Assembly (NCBI RefSeq): GCF_003416895.1
Contig: NZ_QVIO01000009.1
Location: forward strand, 62,001-126,000
DNA length: 64,000 nt
Source: Duganella sp. BJB476
Lineage (GTDB): Bacteria > Pseudomonadota > Gammaproteobacteria > Burkholderiales > Burkholderiaceae_D
Direction: 5' to 3'
Shown: piece after piece, positions 29,143-37,255 of the stretch
How the letters are laid out: every line of letters starts with the position of its first letter
Position numbering within the stretch: the stretch's first letter is position 1
Translations under genes and position numbers: made by a program
The notes under the pieces: model-generated
Databases searched by the model: none
Told to the model about the DNA's origin: nothing
Seen by the model: the letters and a program-made list of their open reading frames with translations, nothing else

Positions 29143-30738
29143 TCATGGAGGAAGTCCCGTGTCCTGGGCCAGCGACGCCACGTGCCATTGTTCCAGCACG
29201 GTTCCGCTGACGCGTTGCAACTCCAACTGCGCCATGAAGATCGCGAAGTGCGCCTGCGTTTCCTGCGACAGCGTCTGGTTCAGCGCATCCTGCGCCAGCG
29301 ACAGATCGGTCGCGCTGCTGCGGCCGGCGCGGGTCTTTTCGATTTCGGCCGCCAGCCGCTGCCGCGCCAGTTCCGCCGTGCGCTGCGCCATCCGGTACTG
29401 GAGCGCCGCGAATTCTATATTCTTGAGCGCGTCGCTCACCTCGGCGCGCGCGTTGCGCTTCAGGTCGGCCCGCGACAACTCGGCCTTCCGCAAAGCGATC
29501 CGGGCGGCGCTCGACGCCACCCGCGCCGCGGACTTGTCCAGCGGTATGGAGTAGTTCAGACCGACCGCGATATTGCTACGCCGCGTAGTCGGGCCGGCGC
29601 CGTTGTCGCTCGACTGGTCGCGGCGCACATAGAAATCCAGCTGGTTGCGCAGGCCGTCATCGGCCTCGATCACGCCGAACTGTCCGGCCTTGACGGCGTC
29701 CGCCGCCAGTTCCAGATCGACCCGCCGCGCCAACGCGGCCTGCATGGCCGCGCCCACGCCTTGGCTTGGCATCGGCAAATAGGAGATGAACGAATCGGCG
29801 AGCGTCACGGCCGTGCGGTCGGCATCCAGGTCATACCGGCCGATTACCCGCAGCAACTGGCGGCGGGCGACATTCTCTGCTTGCCGGGACTGCATCAACG
29901 CCAGCTCGGTCTGCGCCGCGTCGGCATCGCTCTGCAGCAAGGCGATCCGGGATATGCGCCCGGCGGCCAGCAGTTCCTCGTTGATCGACCTGGCCTCGGC
30001 CGCACGCTTGAGTGCGGCTTGCGCGAGCGCGACATTTTGCTGGGCTTGCTCCAAGCCGAAATACGCCACCACGCCGCCCAGCACCACGTCGCGCTGGGTC
30101 TGCAAAAAGCCCTTGCGCGCGCTCTCAAGCGCGAGGGCGGCGCGGTGTTCGTTGAGCAGCACCACGTCGCCGCCCGCACCGCGCAGTAGCGGCTGCGTCA
30201 GCGACAGCGACAGCGAGCTGGTACGGCTATTGTTATTCGGCGTGCCGGTGGCATCAGGGCCGGCCATCGGTACGGCCTGGCCGTCGCGGTTGTACTGGCG
30301 TCCTTCCGACAGGGACAATTGTGTGCCGGAGCGCAGCTTCCAGGTGGACAGCAGATTGCCCGATGCGATCGCGCCGCGCGTGGCGGCCGCGCCGGTGGCG
30401 GATGTCCGCTCGCGTTCCCACTGGCTCGACAAAACCGCCTGGGGCAGGAATTCATGACGGGCCTGCTCGGTCTGCAGTTGTTGCTGCTCCACATCGAGTT
30501 GTTGGGTCTGGATGACGACGGCGCGCGTCAAGGCGCCCTGCAAGGCATCTTGTATGCTCAATCGCAGTACGGCCGGCGCCGTGGCGTCGGTCGCCATCGC
30601 CGGCTGGGGATCGACCATTAGCTCTGGAACAACAGGTCGGGCCCCGGCCTCGCCAACCGCCCACATCAGCAACGCCAGCAGCATATTCGAGTTGAATAAA
30701 TGCATGACAAGGCGTATCAAAAGCGCGGGCGGAGGCAT
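29143..30738 (-). CDS. TolC-family outer-membrane channel
   Basis: An outer-membrane efflux protein of up to 531 residues with two repeats of long helices and short β-strands. A signal peptide is visible from MHLFNSNMLLALLMWAVG to GEAGARP. The family features LSIQDALQGALTRAVVIQ, LSLSLTQPLLRGAGGD and the second-repeat counterpart are present. The ATG at 30738 leaves only 4 bp after the small secreted protein gene; an internal ATG at 30705 would start exactly at the signal peptide. With the adaptor and ABC genes it forms a complete tripartite exporter. Confidence 0.88.
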   Translation of the reverse strand: MPPPALLIRLVMHLFNSNMLLALLMWAVGEAGARPVVPELMVDPQPAMATDATAPAVLRLSIQDALQGALTRAVVIQTQQLDVEQQQLQTEQARHEFLPQAVLSSQWERERTSATGAAATRGAIASGNLLSTWKLRSGTQLSLSEGRQYNRDGQAVPMAGPDATGTPNNNSRTSSLSLSLTQPLLRGAGGDVVLLNEHRAALALESARKGFLQTQRDVVLGGVVAYFGLEQAQQNVALAQAALKRAAEARSINEELLAAGRISRIALLQSDADAAQTELALMQSRQAENVARRQLLRVIGRYDLDADRTAVTLADSFISYLPMPSQGVGAAMQAALARRVDLELAADAVKAGQFGVIEADDGLRNQLDFYVRRDQSSDNGAGPTTRRSNIAVGLNYSIPLDKSAARVASSAARIALRKAELSRADLKRNARAEVSDALKNIEFAALQYRMAQRTAELARQRLAAEIEKTRAGRSSATDLSLAQDALNQTLSQETQAHFAIFMAQLELQRVSGTVLEQWHVASLAQDTGLPP

Positions 30739-30742
30739 GCAG

Positions 30743-31132
30743 TTAAGGCTTAACGATCCACATCAGGTTCGAGCTGGTTCGGGTGTTGGTTGGCGTGAAG
30801 TGAACGGTCTTGGTGGCTGCGCCACCGCAGGCGCCGGAGAAAACCGAAGCCGTGTACGAACGATTCAACACCACAGGGCCCAAATTCTTGGCCTTGCCGG
30901 CGGTCAGGTCTTGCTGGCCGTTGACGTAAAAGCGCACGCAACCTTTGGTGGCGTTCAGGCCGACGATCGAAGCGGAGCTCGACGCGGCGGCCGCCGCACC
31001 GGACGAGCCGCTGGTGGCAGTACCCGATACGACCTGGCCAGATTGAGCGCTGGCGACACCGGAGATCAGCGCCCCCATAGCCATGACGGTAAACAAAAAT
31101 ACGCGCTTGCCAGTAAATTTACGATTGTTCAT
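30743..31132 (-). CDS. Small secreted protein, first gene of the exporter operon
   Basis: A 129-residue protein with a Sec signal peptide (residues 1-29, ending GVASAQ). A Ser/Ala-rich linker follows, then the family core: GCVRFYVNGQQDL, GKAKNLGPV, ASVFSGACGGAATKTVHFTPTN, and a C-terminal MWIVKP. Two cysteines are conserved in the whole family. The perfect PIP promoter lies about 100 bp upstream, and the TolC, HlyD and MacB-type genes follow with almost no gap. It may be a cargo of that exporter, because MacB systems take periplasmic substrates. This is inference; no characterised homologue is known to me. Confidence 0.8.
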   Translation of the reverse strand: MNNRKFTGKRVFLFTVMAMGALISGVASAQSGQVVSGTATSGSSGAAAAASSSASIVGLNATKGCVRFYVNGQQDLTAGKAKNLGPVVLNRSYTASVFSGACGGAATKTVHFTPTNTRTSSNLMWIVKP

Positions 31133-31160
31133 TTTGATACTCCTGATAAGTGATCTGATT
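31130..31160. repeat. 31-bp direct repeat, copy 1 (5' leader of secreted-protein gene)
   Basis: The sequence covering the start codon and the AGGAG ribosome binding site is identical to 35541-35571. Conservation over a whole leader points to recent duplication of the gene with its promoter. Confidence 0.85.
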
Positions 31161-31234
31161 CAATAGTGGTCGTTGACCGCCGGCTGCCATTCTCAGGCTT
31201 GCCAAACACATCTGTTTCAATCGGCGGCGTTTGA

Positions 31235-31296
31235 ATCATAGGTTGACCAGGGCGCTCACTTATCCGGCAAAACGAAGTACTCCACGTCCACGCGAA
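31235..31296 (-). promoter_or_regulatory. Perfect PIP (hrpII) box and -10 for the secreted-protein/exporter operon
   Basis: Read on the minus strand: TTCGC (31292-31296), 15 bases, TTCGT (31272-31276), 31 bases, then TATGAT (31235-31240). Both half-sites fit TTCGB-N15-TTCGB and the -10 distance is the canonical 30-32 bp used by HrpX/HrpB-type AraC activators. The promoter serves the gene at 31132 and probably the exporter genes behind it. Confidence 0.85.
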
Positions 31297-31329
31297 GAAA
31301 ATTTTCGCGGTGGTCATGGCCGCAGGCGC

Positions 31330-33048
31330 CTACCAGCGCATGATGGCGCGCACCTGCGGCAGCAGGTCCTTGGCGATGCTGACGGTTTGTTCTTTGGTAG
31401 GGTGGCCGTCGGTGGCGTCGCCCGGATAGGCCCGCGACGCGATGTAGTGCACCCGCGGGTCGCCGGCGCGGCGCACCGTCTCGTTGAGGTAGTCCACCAG
31501 CGCCGCCTTCTTTGCCCCGGTTTGCAGGCCGCCTTCGGTCAGTACGATCTGCGCTTGCGGATGGTCCCGCAACAGTATTTTCACCAGTCGCACGTAGGCC
31601 TGCACATACGGCTCGCGCTCAGGCATGCCGGGATTGGCGTCGTTGTTGCCGATGGCGCTGAGGATCAGGTCCGGCCGGTAGCCGCGCTGGTCCCACGGCA
31701 CGGGATGCGCCTTGTCAGCGATCGCCAGTTGGTAGTAGTCCGCCAGATTCAGTTCGTCGGTCCTGTTGTCCCAGGTGCGCAGCAAACCGTGGCCGCCGTA
31801 GCAGACCAGTTGCACTTGCGCGTGCAGCGCATCGGCCATCAGCATGCCGTAGGACGCGCGGGCGTTCCACCATGACGGCTCCTTCTTCGCGCCCGGAATT
31901 CGGTCGATGGCTTCGCCGCAGGTGACGGAGTCGCCCAGCATCAGCAGCTTGCGCTCAGGGAGCGCGGGCGCCGGCAGCCACTGGCCGTCCGTATCGAAGC
32001 TCAGCAGCGCGGCCGTGCCATGCCAGGTTTCGGAACGGTTGATGATTTCCACCTCGTGTCTGCCGGCGCTGGCGCCCTCCACCAGCGCCAACGTCCACCG
32101 GCCGGACGATAGCCTGACCTTGCGCGCTTCGCCATGATCGACGATCACGTCCAGATAGCTGTTGCCGCCGCTCGCTTCCGCCTCGACGTCCAGGCGCATT
32201 CCCTGGAAAGCCAGGTAAAAACTCACACCCGGATAGCCGAAACGCACCGCGCCATCTTCGCGTACTTCGGCGCGGCCCATGCGCGCGATGCGCGGATCGG
32301 CCGCCGCGATCGGCGCCGCGCCCATCAAATTGCCTATGTCCGGCAGCATCGCATCGGACCAGATCTGATAGCCCTTGGCGGTCGGATGCAGGAAGTCCGC
32401 CATCACCTCGGGCGACATGTCGCCATCGGCCTGCAGGAAGCGTGCGCCGTAGTCGTGGAAGAAGACGTGACGGCCGTCGTCCAGCTTCGCGATCATGCGG
32501 TTCAACTCAGTCACCCGCGCGCGATTCGGGCTTTGCGCCGATTGATCGTAGGGCAGCACGGCGTTCAGCAGTACGCGGGCGGCGGGATATAGCGCGCGCA
32601 GCTTCGCCAACACCGCCCGCACACCGTCGAACACCCCGGACGGCGTGGCGCTGCAATGGAAGAAGTTATTCACGCCTATCGTCAGCACAACCACCTTGGG
32701 ATGCAGCTTGTCCGCGTGGCCGTTCTCCAACCGCCACAGCACGTTGCCGGTGTAGTCGCCGCCGATGCCGAAGTTGGCTGGACGCCAGGCGCCGAAGGAC
32801 TGGTCCCAGATCGCCTTGTTCCAGCCCGCGGTGATCGAGTCGCCGACGAACAGCAAGTCCACGCCGCCAGCATCGGCTATCGCGGTCTGGTCGCGGAATA
32901 TCTGTTGCCAGCGCTGCGCCGTCATCCATGAGTAGTCCACCTTGCGCGGCGCGGGCGTGGTGCCGCACGTGCCGCCGTCGTCGCTAGCTTGAGCGCAGGA
33001 GCTTGCCAACACCGCCATCGCCAGCCCCGCGATCAGCTTGCGGCTCAT
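31330..33048 (-). CDS. Secreted double SGNH/GDSL esterase, probable carbohydrate deacetylase
   Basis: A 572-residue protein with a signal peptide (about residues 1-22). Domain 1 (about 60-240) is an SGNH hydrolase with the GDSITAGW block I (Ser71), IGGDYTGN block II, the IGVNNF block III and the DFLHPTAKGY block V. A β-sandwich-like region (about 250-355) precedes domain 2, another SGNH hydrolase with GDSVTCGEA (Ser374), GNND and a C-terminal DGHPTKEQ. The second half has the layout of CE2 acetyl-xylan esterases. The two could release acetyl or other esters from plant polysaccharides. The upstream gene is the truncated GH27. Confidence 0.85.
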   Translation of the reverse strand: MSRKLIAGLAMAVLASSCAQASDDGGTCGTTPAPRKVDYSWMTAQRWQQIFRDQTAIADAGGVDLLFVGDSITAGWNKAIWDQSFGAWRPANFGIGGDYTGNVLWRLENGHADKLHPKVVVLTIGVNNFFHCSATPSGVFDGVRAVLAKLRALYPAARVLLNAVLPYDQSAQSPNRARVTELNRMIAKLDDGRHVFFHDYGARFLQADGDMSPEVMADFLHPTAKGYQIWSDAMLPDIGNLMGAAPIAAADPRIARMGRAEVREDGAVRFGYPGVSFYLAFQGMRLDVEAEASGGNSYLDVIVDHGEARKVRLSSGRWTLALVEGASAGRHEVEIINRSETWHGTAALLSFDTDGQWLPAPALPERKLLMLGDSVTCGEAIDRIPGAKKEPSWWNARASYGMLMADALHAQVQLVCYGGHGLLRTWDNRTDELNLADYYQLAIADKAHPVPWDQRGYRPDLILSAIGNNDANPGMPEREPYVQAYVRLVKILLRDHPQAQIVLTEGGLQTGAKKAALVDYLNETVRRAGDPRVHYIASRAYPGDATDGHPTKEQTVSIAKDLLPQVRAIMRW

Positions 33049-34061
33049 GCTCCGCCCCGCATTTTCAGGCGCAACAACAGCACGCTATGCGGCGCCAGCT
33101 TGCCGTCGAGTTTATTGCCGGTGTCGCCGGACTTGCCGCTCCAGACGTCGGTCCAGCCATAGACGGCCTTGTTGAAGTCTGCTTCGCGCTTGCTCAAGTC
33201 GTCGCTGATGTGGTGCCGCTTCCAGTCGTAGCTGAGCGTGACCGCCTGCTCGCCGCGATTGAGCACCATCAGCGCCCAATCGCCGTCCGCCAGCGGCCTG
33301 GCCCAGTATTCCAGCCGTCCGCCGTCCATGAACTTCAAGGCCGGCATGCCCAGCCTGTCCTGGCTGATCGCTATCATCTCCTTGTTGGTCAGGATGCGGC
33401 GCTTCGCTTCCGGCATGCTGCGCAAATCGTTCCCCAGGATCAGCGGCGACGCCAGCATGGCCCAGATCGCGAAGTGCGCGCGGTCCTCGTCCTCGCTCAT
33501 GCCGTTGCCCACTTCGAGCATGTCCATATCGTTCCAGTGTCCCGGACCGGCGAACTTGCGCAGGCCGGTCTGCTTGTCGAGAATCCGCAGCACGCCGAAC
33601 TGCGACCACGAGCCGTGATTGAACTCGCAATCCCAGCAAGGATAGATATCGCCGGTGGTGCGCCAAGAATGGCCGACGTCGGCCGCCCAATCCCACGGTT
33701 TGCTTTCGCCCCATTCGCACATGCTGAACAACATCGGCCGGCCGGCGCTGCGGATCGCATCGCGCATGGTGGCATAGGCGCCGACGGCGTTCAGTCCCTT
33801 GCTGTCGCACCAATCGTACTTGACGTAGTCTATGCCCCAGGAGGCGTAGGTGATCGCATCCTGGTATTCATGTCCGCGGCTGCCCGGATGGCCGCCGCAG
33901 GTGGTGGCGCCGACGTCGGAATAGATGCCCAGCTTGAGTCCCTTGCCGTGCACATAGTCCGCCAACGCCTTGATCCCCGAGGGGAAGCGTTCCGCGTTCG
34001 GACGAATCACGCCGTCCTTGTCGCGCGTGCCGTGCCAGCAATCGTCGATGTTGACATACCG
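33045..34061 (-). pseudogene. Truncated GH27 alpha-galactosidase
   Basis: The minus-strand frame encodes most of a GH27 enzyme: YVNIDDCWHG, IKALADYVHGKGLKLGIYSD, the nucleophile segment DYVKYDWCDS, and the acid/base segment GHWNDMDMLEVGNG, followed by the C-terminal β-domain. It starts abruptly at Tyr-Val-Asn-Ile-Asp at about 34060. A normal GH27 has a signal peptide and about 60 more residues (usually with a PPMGWNSWN motif) before that point, and none is present. No proper start codon exists; only an internal GTG near 34010 could serve. The frame then runs into the plus-strand GH10 remnant. Probably non-functional. Confidence 0.85.
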
Positions 34062-34633
34062 ATCTCGCCTTTCATCTGGCGCGTGAATATGCGCCTGGAG
34101 CGCAGCTGGTCTATAACGACTACATGGCGCCGCGCGCCGGCGACGCCGCGCATCGGGCCGGCGTGCTCAAATTGCTGGAGAGCCTGAAGGCGCGCGGCAC
34201 GCCGATCAATGCATTGGGATTGCAAAGCCATATCAGCGCGGCCGACGCGATGGCGGGCCCCGGCGGCGGCAAGCAGGCCGAGCTTGCTTGGCGCGGTTTT
34301 CTCGACGAGGTCACCGGCATGGGCTACGAACTGTTGATCACCGAGTTCGACGTCAACGACCGCGACCTGCCCGCCGACTGTGCTATGCGCGACGCCGGTG
34401 CGGCCGCCCTGGCGCGCGACTATCTCGATGTCACGCTCAGCTATCGCTGCTGCCGCGACATGCTGCTATGGGGCATGGCCGATCATGTCAGCTGGCTGCG
34501 GGAATGGAAGGCTGCCCAGCGCGCGGATGGCTTGCCGCAGCGCTCCACGCCGTTTGACGGCCGCTTGCAGGACAAACCGATGCGCCACGCCATTGTTGCG
34601 GCCTTGAACGGAATGCCAGACCGAGCGAACTGA
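34061..34633 (+). pseudogene. C-terminal remnant of a GH10 xylanase
   Basis: From about 34061 the plus strand reads DLAFHLAREYAPGA, then LVYNDY, GTPINALGLQSHI, the nucleophile segment LLITEFDVND, and the closing MLLWGMADHVSWLREW, exactly the C-terminal half of a GH10 endoxylanase. The N-terminal half, including the acid/base Asn-Glu region, is absent. The remnant abuts the GH27 remnant 5' to 5'. An ATG at 34124 opens the frame but gives only a fragment. Probably non-functional. Confidence 0.85.
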
Positions 34634-34642
34634 GTAACAGGA

Positions 34643-34670
34643 CCGCCGCACCGGCCAAAGGTGCTGGCGG
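34643..34670. terminator. Stem-loop between convergent genes
   Basis: CCGCCGCACC (34643-34652) pairs with GGTGCTGGCGG (34660-34670) with one bulge and a 7-base loop. It lies between the end of the GH10 remnant and the end of the gene at 34681. No long T-tract is present. Confidence 0.5.
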
Positions 34671-34680
34671 CAGTGTTCAG

Positions 34681-35070
34681 TTAGCGGTTAACGACCCACA
34701 CGAGGTGCACATTGGTGGGCGTGAAGGAAACGGTCTTCAGCGCAGCGCCGCTGCAGGCGCCGGCGAAAACAGACGCCGCATAGGTATTATTCAAACGTAC
34801 GGCCCCTAAGCTCTTGGCTTTACCGCTGGCCAAATCTTGTTGGCCATTGATATAAAAACGCACGCATCCCTTGGTGTTGTTCAGCGCGGTCATGGTCGCG
34901 GTTGGCGCGGCTGCTGCTGTACCCACGCCAGAGGCCGCGGTGGCCTGTCCACCCGAACTACCAGTACCGAGAGCCTGCGCCCCCGAATTGCCAGCTCCGA
35001 GGACCAGTGCTCCTATAGCCGTCATCGCAAGCAAAAATGTTTTCTTGCTGAGAGTTTTTCCATTGTTCAT
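34681..35070 (-). CDS. Small secreted protein of the local family
   Basis: A 129-residue protein with a Sec signal peptide (about residues 1-31). A low-complexity Gly/Ala/Thr linker precedes the family core: GCVRFYINGQQDLASGKAKSLG, ASVFAGACSGAALKTVSFTPTN, and the C-terminal WVVNR. It is closest to the protein at 30743. It lies 95 bp downstream of the paralogue at 35166 in the same direction. No PIP box is seen directly upstream, so it may be read from the promoter at 35634-35695. Confidence 0.78.
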   Translation of the reverse strand: MNNGKTLSKKTFLLAMTAIGALVLGAGNSGAQALGTGSSGGQATAASGVGTAAAAPTATMTALNNTKGCVRFYINGQQDLASGKAKSLGAVRLNNTYAASVFAGACSGAALKTVSFTPTNVHLVWVVNR

Positions 35071-35165
35071 ATTGATACCTTTATCAAGTCGACGTTCTTA
35101 AGACAAATTGCCCGTTATGGCCTGCATGCCTATGGCATTCGACCGGTGCGGGCGCTTGGGACGGA

Positions 35166-35543
35166 TCAGTTATTGACAGACCAATAGAGGTCGACCGTAG
35201 TCGACGAGCGTGCGATGGTGCGGCTGTCCGTGGCACTCGGCTTGAACGAAACGGTCTTGATGGCCTTGCCGCCGCACGCACCTGCGAAGACGGAAGCCTG
35301 AAGCAGCTTACCATTGTCCTGGACCGTGCCCAATTTGAAGCCGTGGTGGGCAGGAACGTCGTGCTGGCCATTGACATAAAAGCGCACACAGCCATTGGTG
35401 AGGTTCGAGCCGACCAGATGGTACGACGGAGCGGACGTGATGATCGCAGATTCCAGTGCGCCGGCGGAGCCGGAGGTCAGCGCACCCATCGCTGCGACGG
35501 TAAAGAAAAACGCGCTCTTGCCAATAATTTTACGGCTATTCAT
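35166..35543 (-). CDS. Small secreted protein of the local family, PIP-controlled
   Basis: A 125-residue protein with a Sec signal peptide (about residues 1-29). The mature part has GCVRFYVNGQHDV, then ASVFAGACGGKAIKTVSFKPS and a C-terminal LYWSVNN. The region around the start codon is identical over 31 bp to that of the gene at 30743. A perfect PIP box with -10 lies upstream. Function unknown; the two cysteines and the C-terminal tryptophan are conserved with the paralogues. Confidence 0.8.
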   Translation of the reverse strand: MNSRKIIGKSAFFFTVAAMGALTSGSAGALESAIITSAPSYHLVGSNLTNGCVRFYVNGQHDVPAHHGFKLGTVQDNGKLLQASVFAGACGGKAIKTVSFKPSATDSRTIARSSTTVDLYWSVNN

Positions 35544-35571
35544 TTTGATACTCCTGATAAGTGATCTGATT
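35541..35571. repeat. 31-bp direct repeat, copy 2 (5' leader of secreted-protein gene)
   Basis: Identical to 31130-31160. Farther upstream the two leaders share a TTTGAATCATAG/TTTGGATCATAG block that contains the -10 hexamer. Confidence 0.85.
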
Positions 35572-35633
35572 AAATAACGATTGCTAGCCGCCGGCGGCCG
35601 CTCCAGACAACTGTTTCAACCGACGACATTTGG

Positions 35634-35695
35634 ATCATAGATTGCCCTCGCCGGCCGCCAGGCGGGCCAAACGAAGTACACCGCTCCCGCGCGAA
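35634..35695 (-). promoter_or_regulatory. Perfect PIP box and -10 upstream of the gene at 35543
   Basis: On the minus strand: TTCGC (35691-35695), 15 bases, TTCGT (35671-35675), 31 bases, TATGAT (35634-35639). Sequence and spacing equal those of the promoter at 31235-31296. Confidence 0.85.
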
Positions 35696-35781
35696 GCAAG
35701 CCTGCAGCCGCCCTCGCGCTTCCGGCTGGCAGCCCATCAGTGATGCTGCGCCGCTCACCGCAACGGCGAGCGATATCTGTT

Positions 35782-35843
35782 TTCGGCGGCAGGCAGCGTT
35801 GTTCGTTTTGTCGATCAAGCGCCTGGCGGGAGCCGCCTATGCT
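35782..35843 (+). promoter_or_regulatory. Perfect PIP box and -10 upstream of the gene at 35917
   Basis: TTCGG (35782-35786), 15 bases, TTCGT (35802-35806), 31 bases, TATGCT (35838-35843). It is divergent from the promoter at 35634-35695, so the 373-bp gap between the two genes holds a back-to-back pair. No other feature is seen in this gap. Confidence 0.83.
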
Positions 35844-35916
35844 TCGGGCGTCGCAGGCTTCAACAGGCTGGTTCGACAGAGGTCCTGATTTATCTCCACC
35901 ATCGAAGGGTATTGAA

Positions 35917-36324
35917 ATGAACAACAGCAAAGTTATTGGCAACAAAGTGTTTTTCGCCGCGATCGCGGCCGCGAGTGTTTTGATCGCAGGCTCCGCCAGC
36001 GCCGGCGCGGGTGCGGTTGTCGTGGGTAGCGCGACTGCGGGTGCGACAGGCAGCAACAACCATCCCCAGAACTTCCTGGTAGCACGCAATTTCACCAAAG
36101 GCTGCGTGAGTTTTTACGACCAAGGCCAAGTGGTCATGAAAGTTGCTGCAGGCCAGTCAAGCGTCTTGGGTCTTACCACGCGCAACAAGACCTACCAGGC
36201 GTTGGTCTCCCAGCTCGGCTGCGGCTTTCCGTCACCCGCCAAACTGATTGAGTTCAACACCTCGAACGCCACCACCACCAAAAATGCTTCCGGCGGCTGG
36301 GATTTCTATTGGATCGTTAAGTAA
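35917..36324 (+). CDS. Small secreted protein, divergent family member
   Basis: A 135-residue protein with a Sec signal peptide (MNNSKVIGNKVFFAAIAAASV to SASAGA; about residues 1-28). The core is GCVSFYDQGQ, then LVSQLGCGFPSPAKLIEFNT, and the C-terminal FYWIVK. The spacing between the cysteines is longer than in the other copies and the NGQQ motif has changed to DQGQ. It is transcribed opposite to 35166 and has its own perfect PIP promoter. Function unknown. Confidence 0.78.
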   Translation: MNNSKVIGNKVFFAAIAAASVLIAGSASAGAGAVVVGSATAGATGSNNHPQNFLVARNFTKGCVSFYDQGQVVMKVAAGQSSVLGLTTRNKTYQALVSQLGCGFPSPAKLIEFNTSNATTTKNASGGWDFYWIVK

Positions 36325-36478
36325 TCGAATGCTTCTGTCTGGAGCCTAGTGGCCCGGATGACAGCACATGAAGTGATGGATTTCGACCTGGCTGGAATCC
36401 ATTTTTAAAAGGTAGTTGGTCAATTTGCATCTGTTTCTGATAGATGAAATATGGGATCTCAGTGGTTCATTTTTTCCC

Positions 36479-36751
36479 ATGAAAGTCGCGCAGCCAACCA
36501 CCCGTGCTGAGCGCATCGTCAGATGTTTTCATTTGGCGATATCAGCAGTGCTTATTTTTGCGATGCTTTACTTTCTTTGTATCGTTCGCCTCGCTAACAG
36601 CTATGCGATCTTTATTTTTGGCGCAGCCTCGATAGTTCCACTTTGCATTGGTATGTTTGCAAAGAGAAAACTGGTTTTTCAAATGCTTTTGTTGGGATAT
36701 CTTTTTGAGATTTTATTTTTCACAGGCGAGGTACTGATCTTTCCCATATAA
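36479..36751 (+). CDS. Small membrane protein
   Basis: A 90-residue protein with three predicted hydrophobic helices (about residues 15-40, 45-58 and 68-88). Its sequence is AT-richer than the flanks. The ATG at 36479 was chosen for its frame, though no good ribosome binding site is visible; a TTG at 36416 would add 21 residues. I do not recognise it. It precedes an H-NS-like gene. Confidence 0.5.
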   Translation: MKVAQPTTRAERIVRCFHLAISAVLIFAMLYFLCIVRLANSYAIFIFGAASIVPLCIGMFAKRKLVFQMLLLGYLFEILFFTGEVLIFPI

Positions 36752-36841
36752 CCGGATACAGCCTGCCTGCGAATAGCGGCTAGATTTCTTATCTTCAAGA
36801 TGATAGATTGCAAGCTCTACTAACCAATATGGGGATGCAGC

Positions 36842-37132
36842 ATGAGCACATATGCGGAAATTAAAGCACAAATCGCGGAACTGGAAAACAAGGCCAAAGA
36901 AGTGCGTTCTTCTGAACTGGCTGCGGCTAAGGCTCAGATTTTAGAAATCATGACGACTTACGGACTGACACTGAACGACTTTGGCGGCAGCGCTAAGCCA
37001 AAGTCGGCCAAAGTCCGTCAACCAGTTCCCGCAAAGTATCGAAATACCGAGACTAGTGAGACCTGGACTGGTCGAGGCCGGGCCCCGCTCTGGTTGGCGG
37101 GGAAAAACAAGGATGACTTCTTGATTAAGTAA
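36842..37132 (+). CDS. H-NS-like nucleoid protein
   Basis: A 96-residue H-NS family protein. Residues 1-45 form the coiled-coil oligomerisation part (AEIKAQIAELENKAKEVR). The C-terminal DNA-binding domain has KYRNTETSETWTGRGRAPLWL, which includes the TWTGRGR AT-hook-like loop. Such proteins silence AT-rich and acquired DNA, fitting a locus near effector and secreted-protein genes. The ATG at 36842 follows GGGATG-rich sequence with a weak ribosome binding site. Confidence 0.9.
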   Translation: MSTYAEIKAQIAELENKAKEVRSSELAAAKAQILEIMTTYGLTLNDFGGSAKPKSAKVRQPVPAKYRNTETSETWTGRGRAPLWLAGKNKDDFLIK

Positions 37133-37181
37133 AAGAACAACGAGATTTTTCATACGCCTTTCGCAGCGTGCGCAAACTAGC

Positions 37182-37235
37182 CTCTTATCCGGCAAAACGA
37201 ATAAGTCGCACCCCTGCGAAGCAAGCCTGCCGCTG
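37182..37235 (-). other. Degenerate copy of a secreted-protein promoter
   Basis: CTTATCCGGCAAAACGAA is shared with the promoter region near 31258, and GCGAAGCAAGCCTGC is shared with the one near 35691. The two PIP half-sites (ACGAA at 37197-37201 and GCGAA at 37216-37220) are only 14 bases apart, and no -10 lies at the usual distance. It looks like a remnant of a lost family member. Confidence 0.5.
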
Positions 37236-37255
37236 TGCACAATGTGTTCAACACG

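Noticed and set aside
34124..34633. Intact small GH10 protein from the ATG at 34124
   Set aside because: The homology extends upstream of this ATG without a start and lacks the whole N-terminal half, so it is a fragment.
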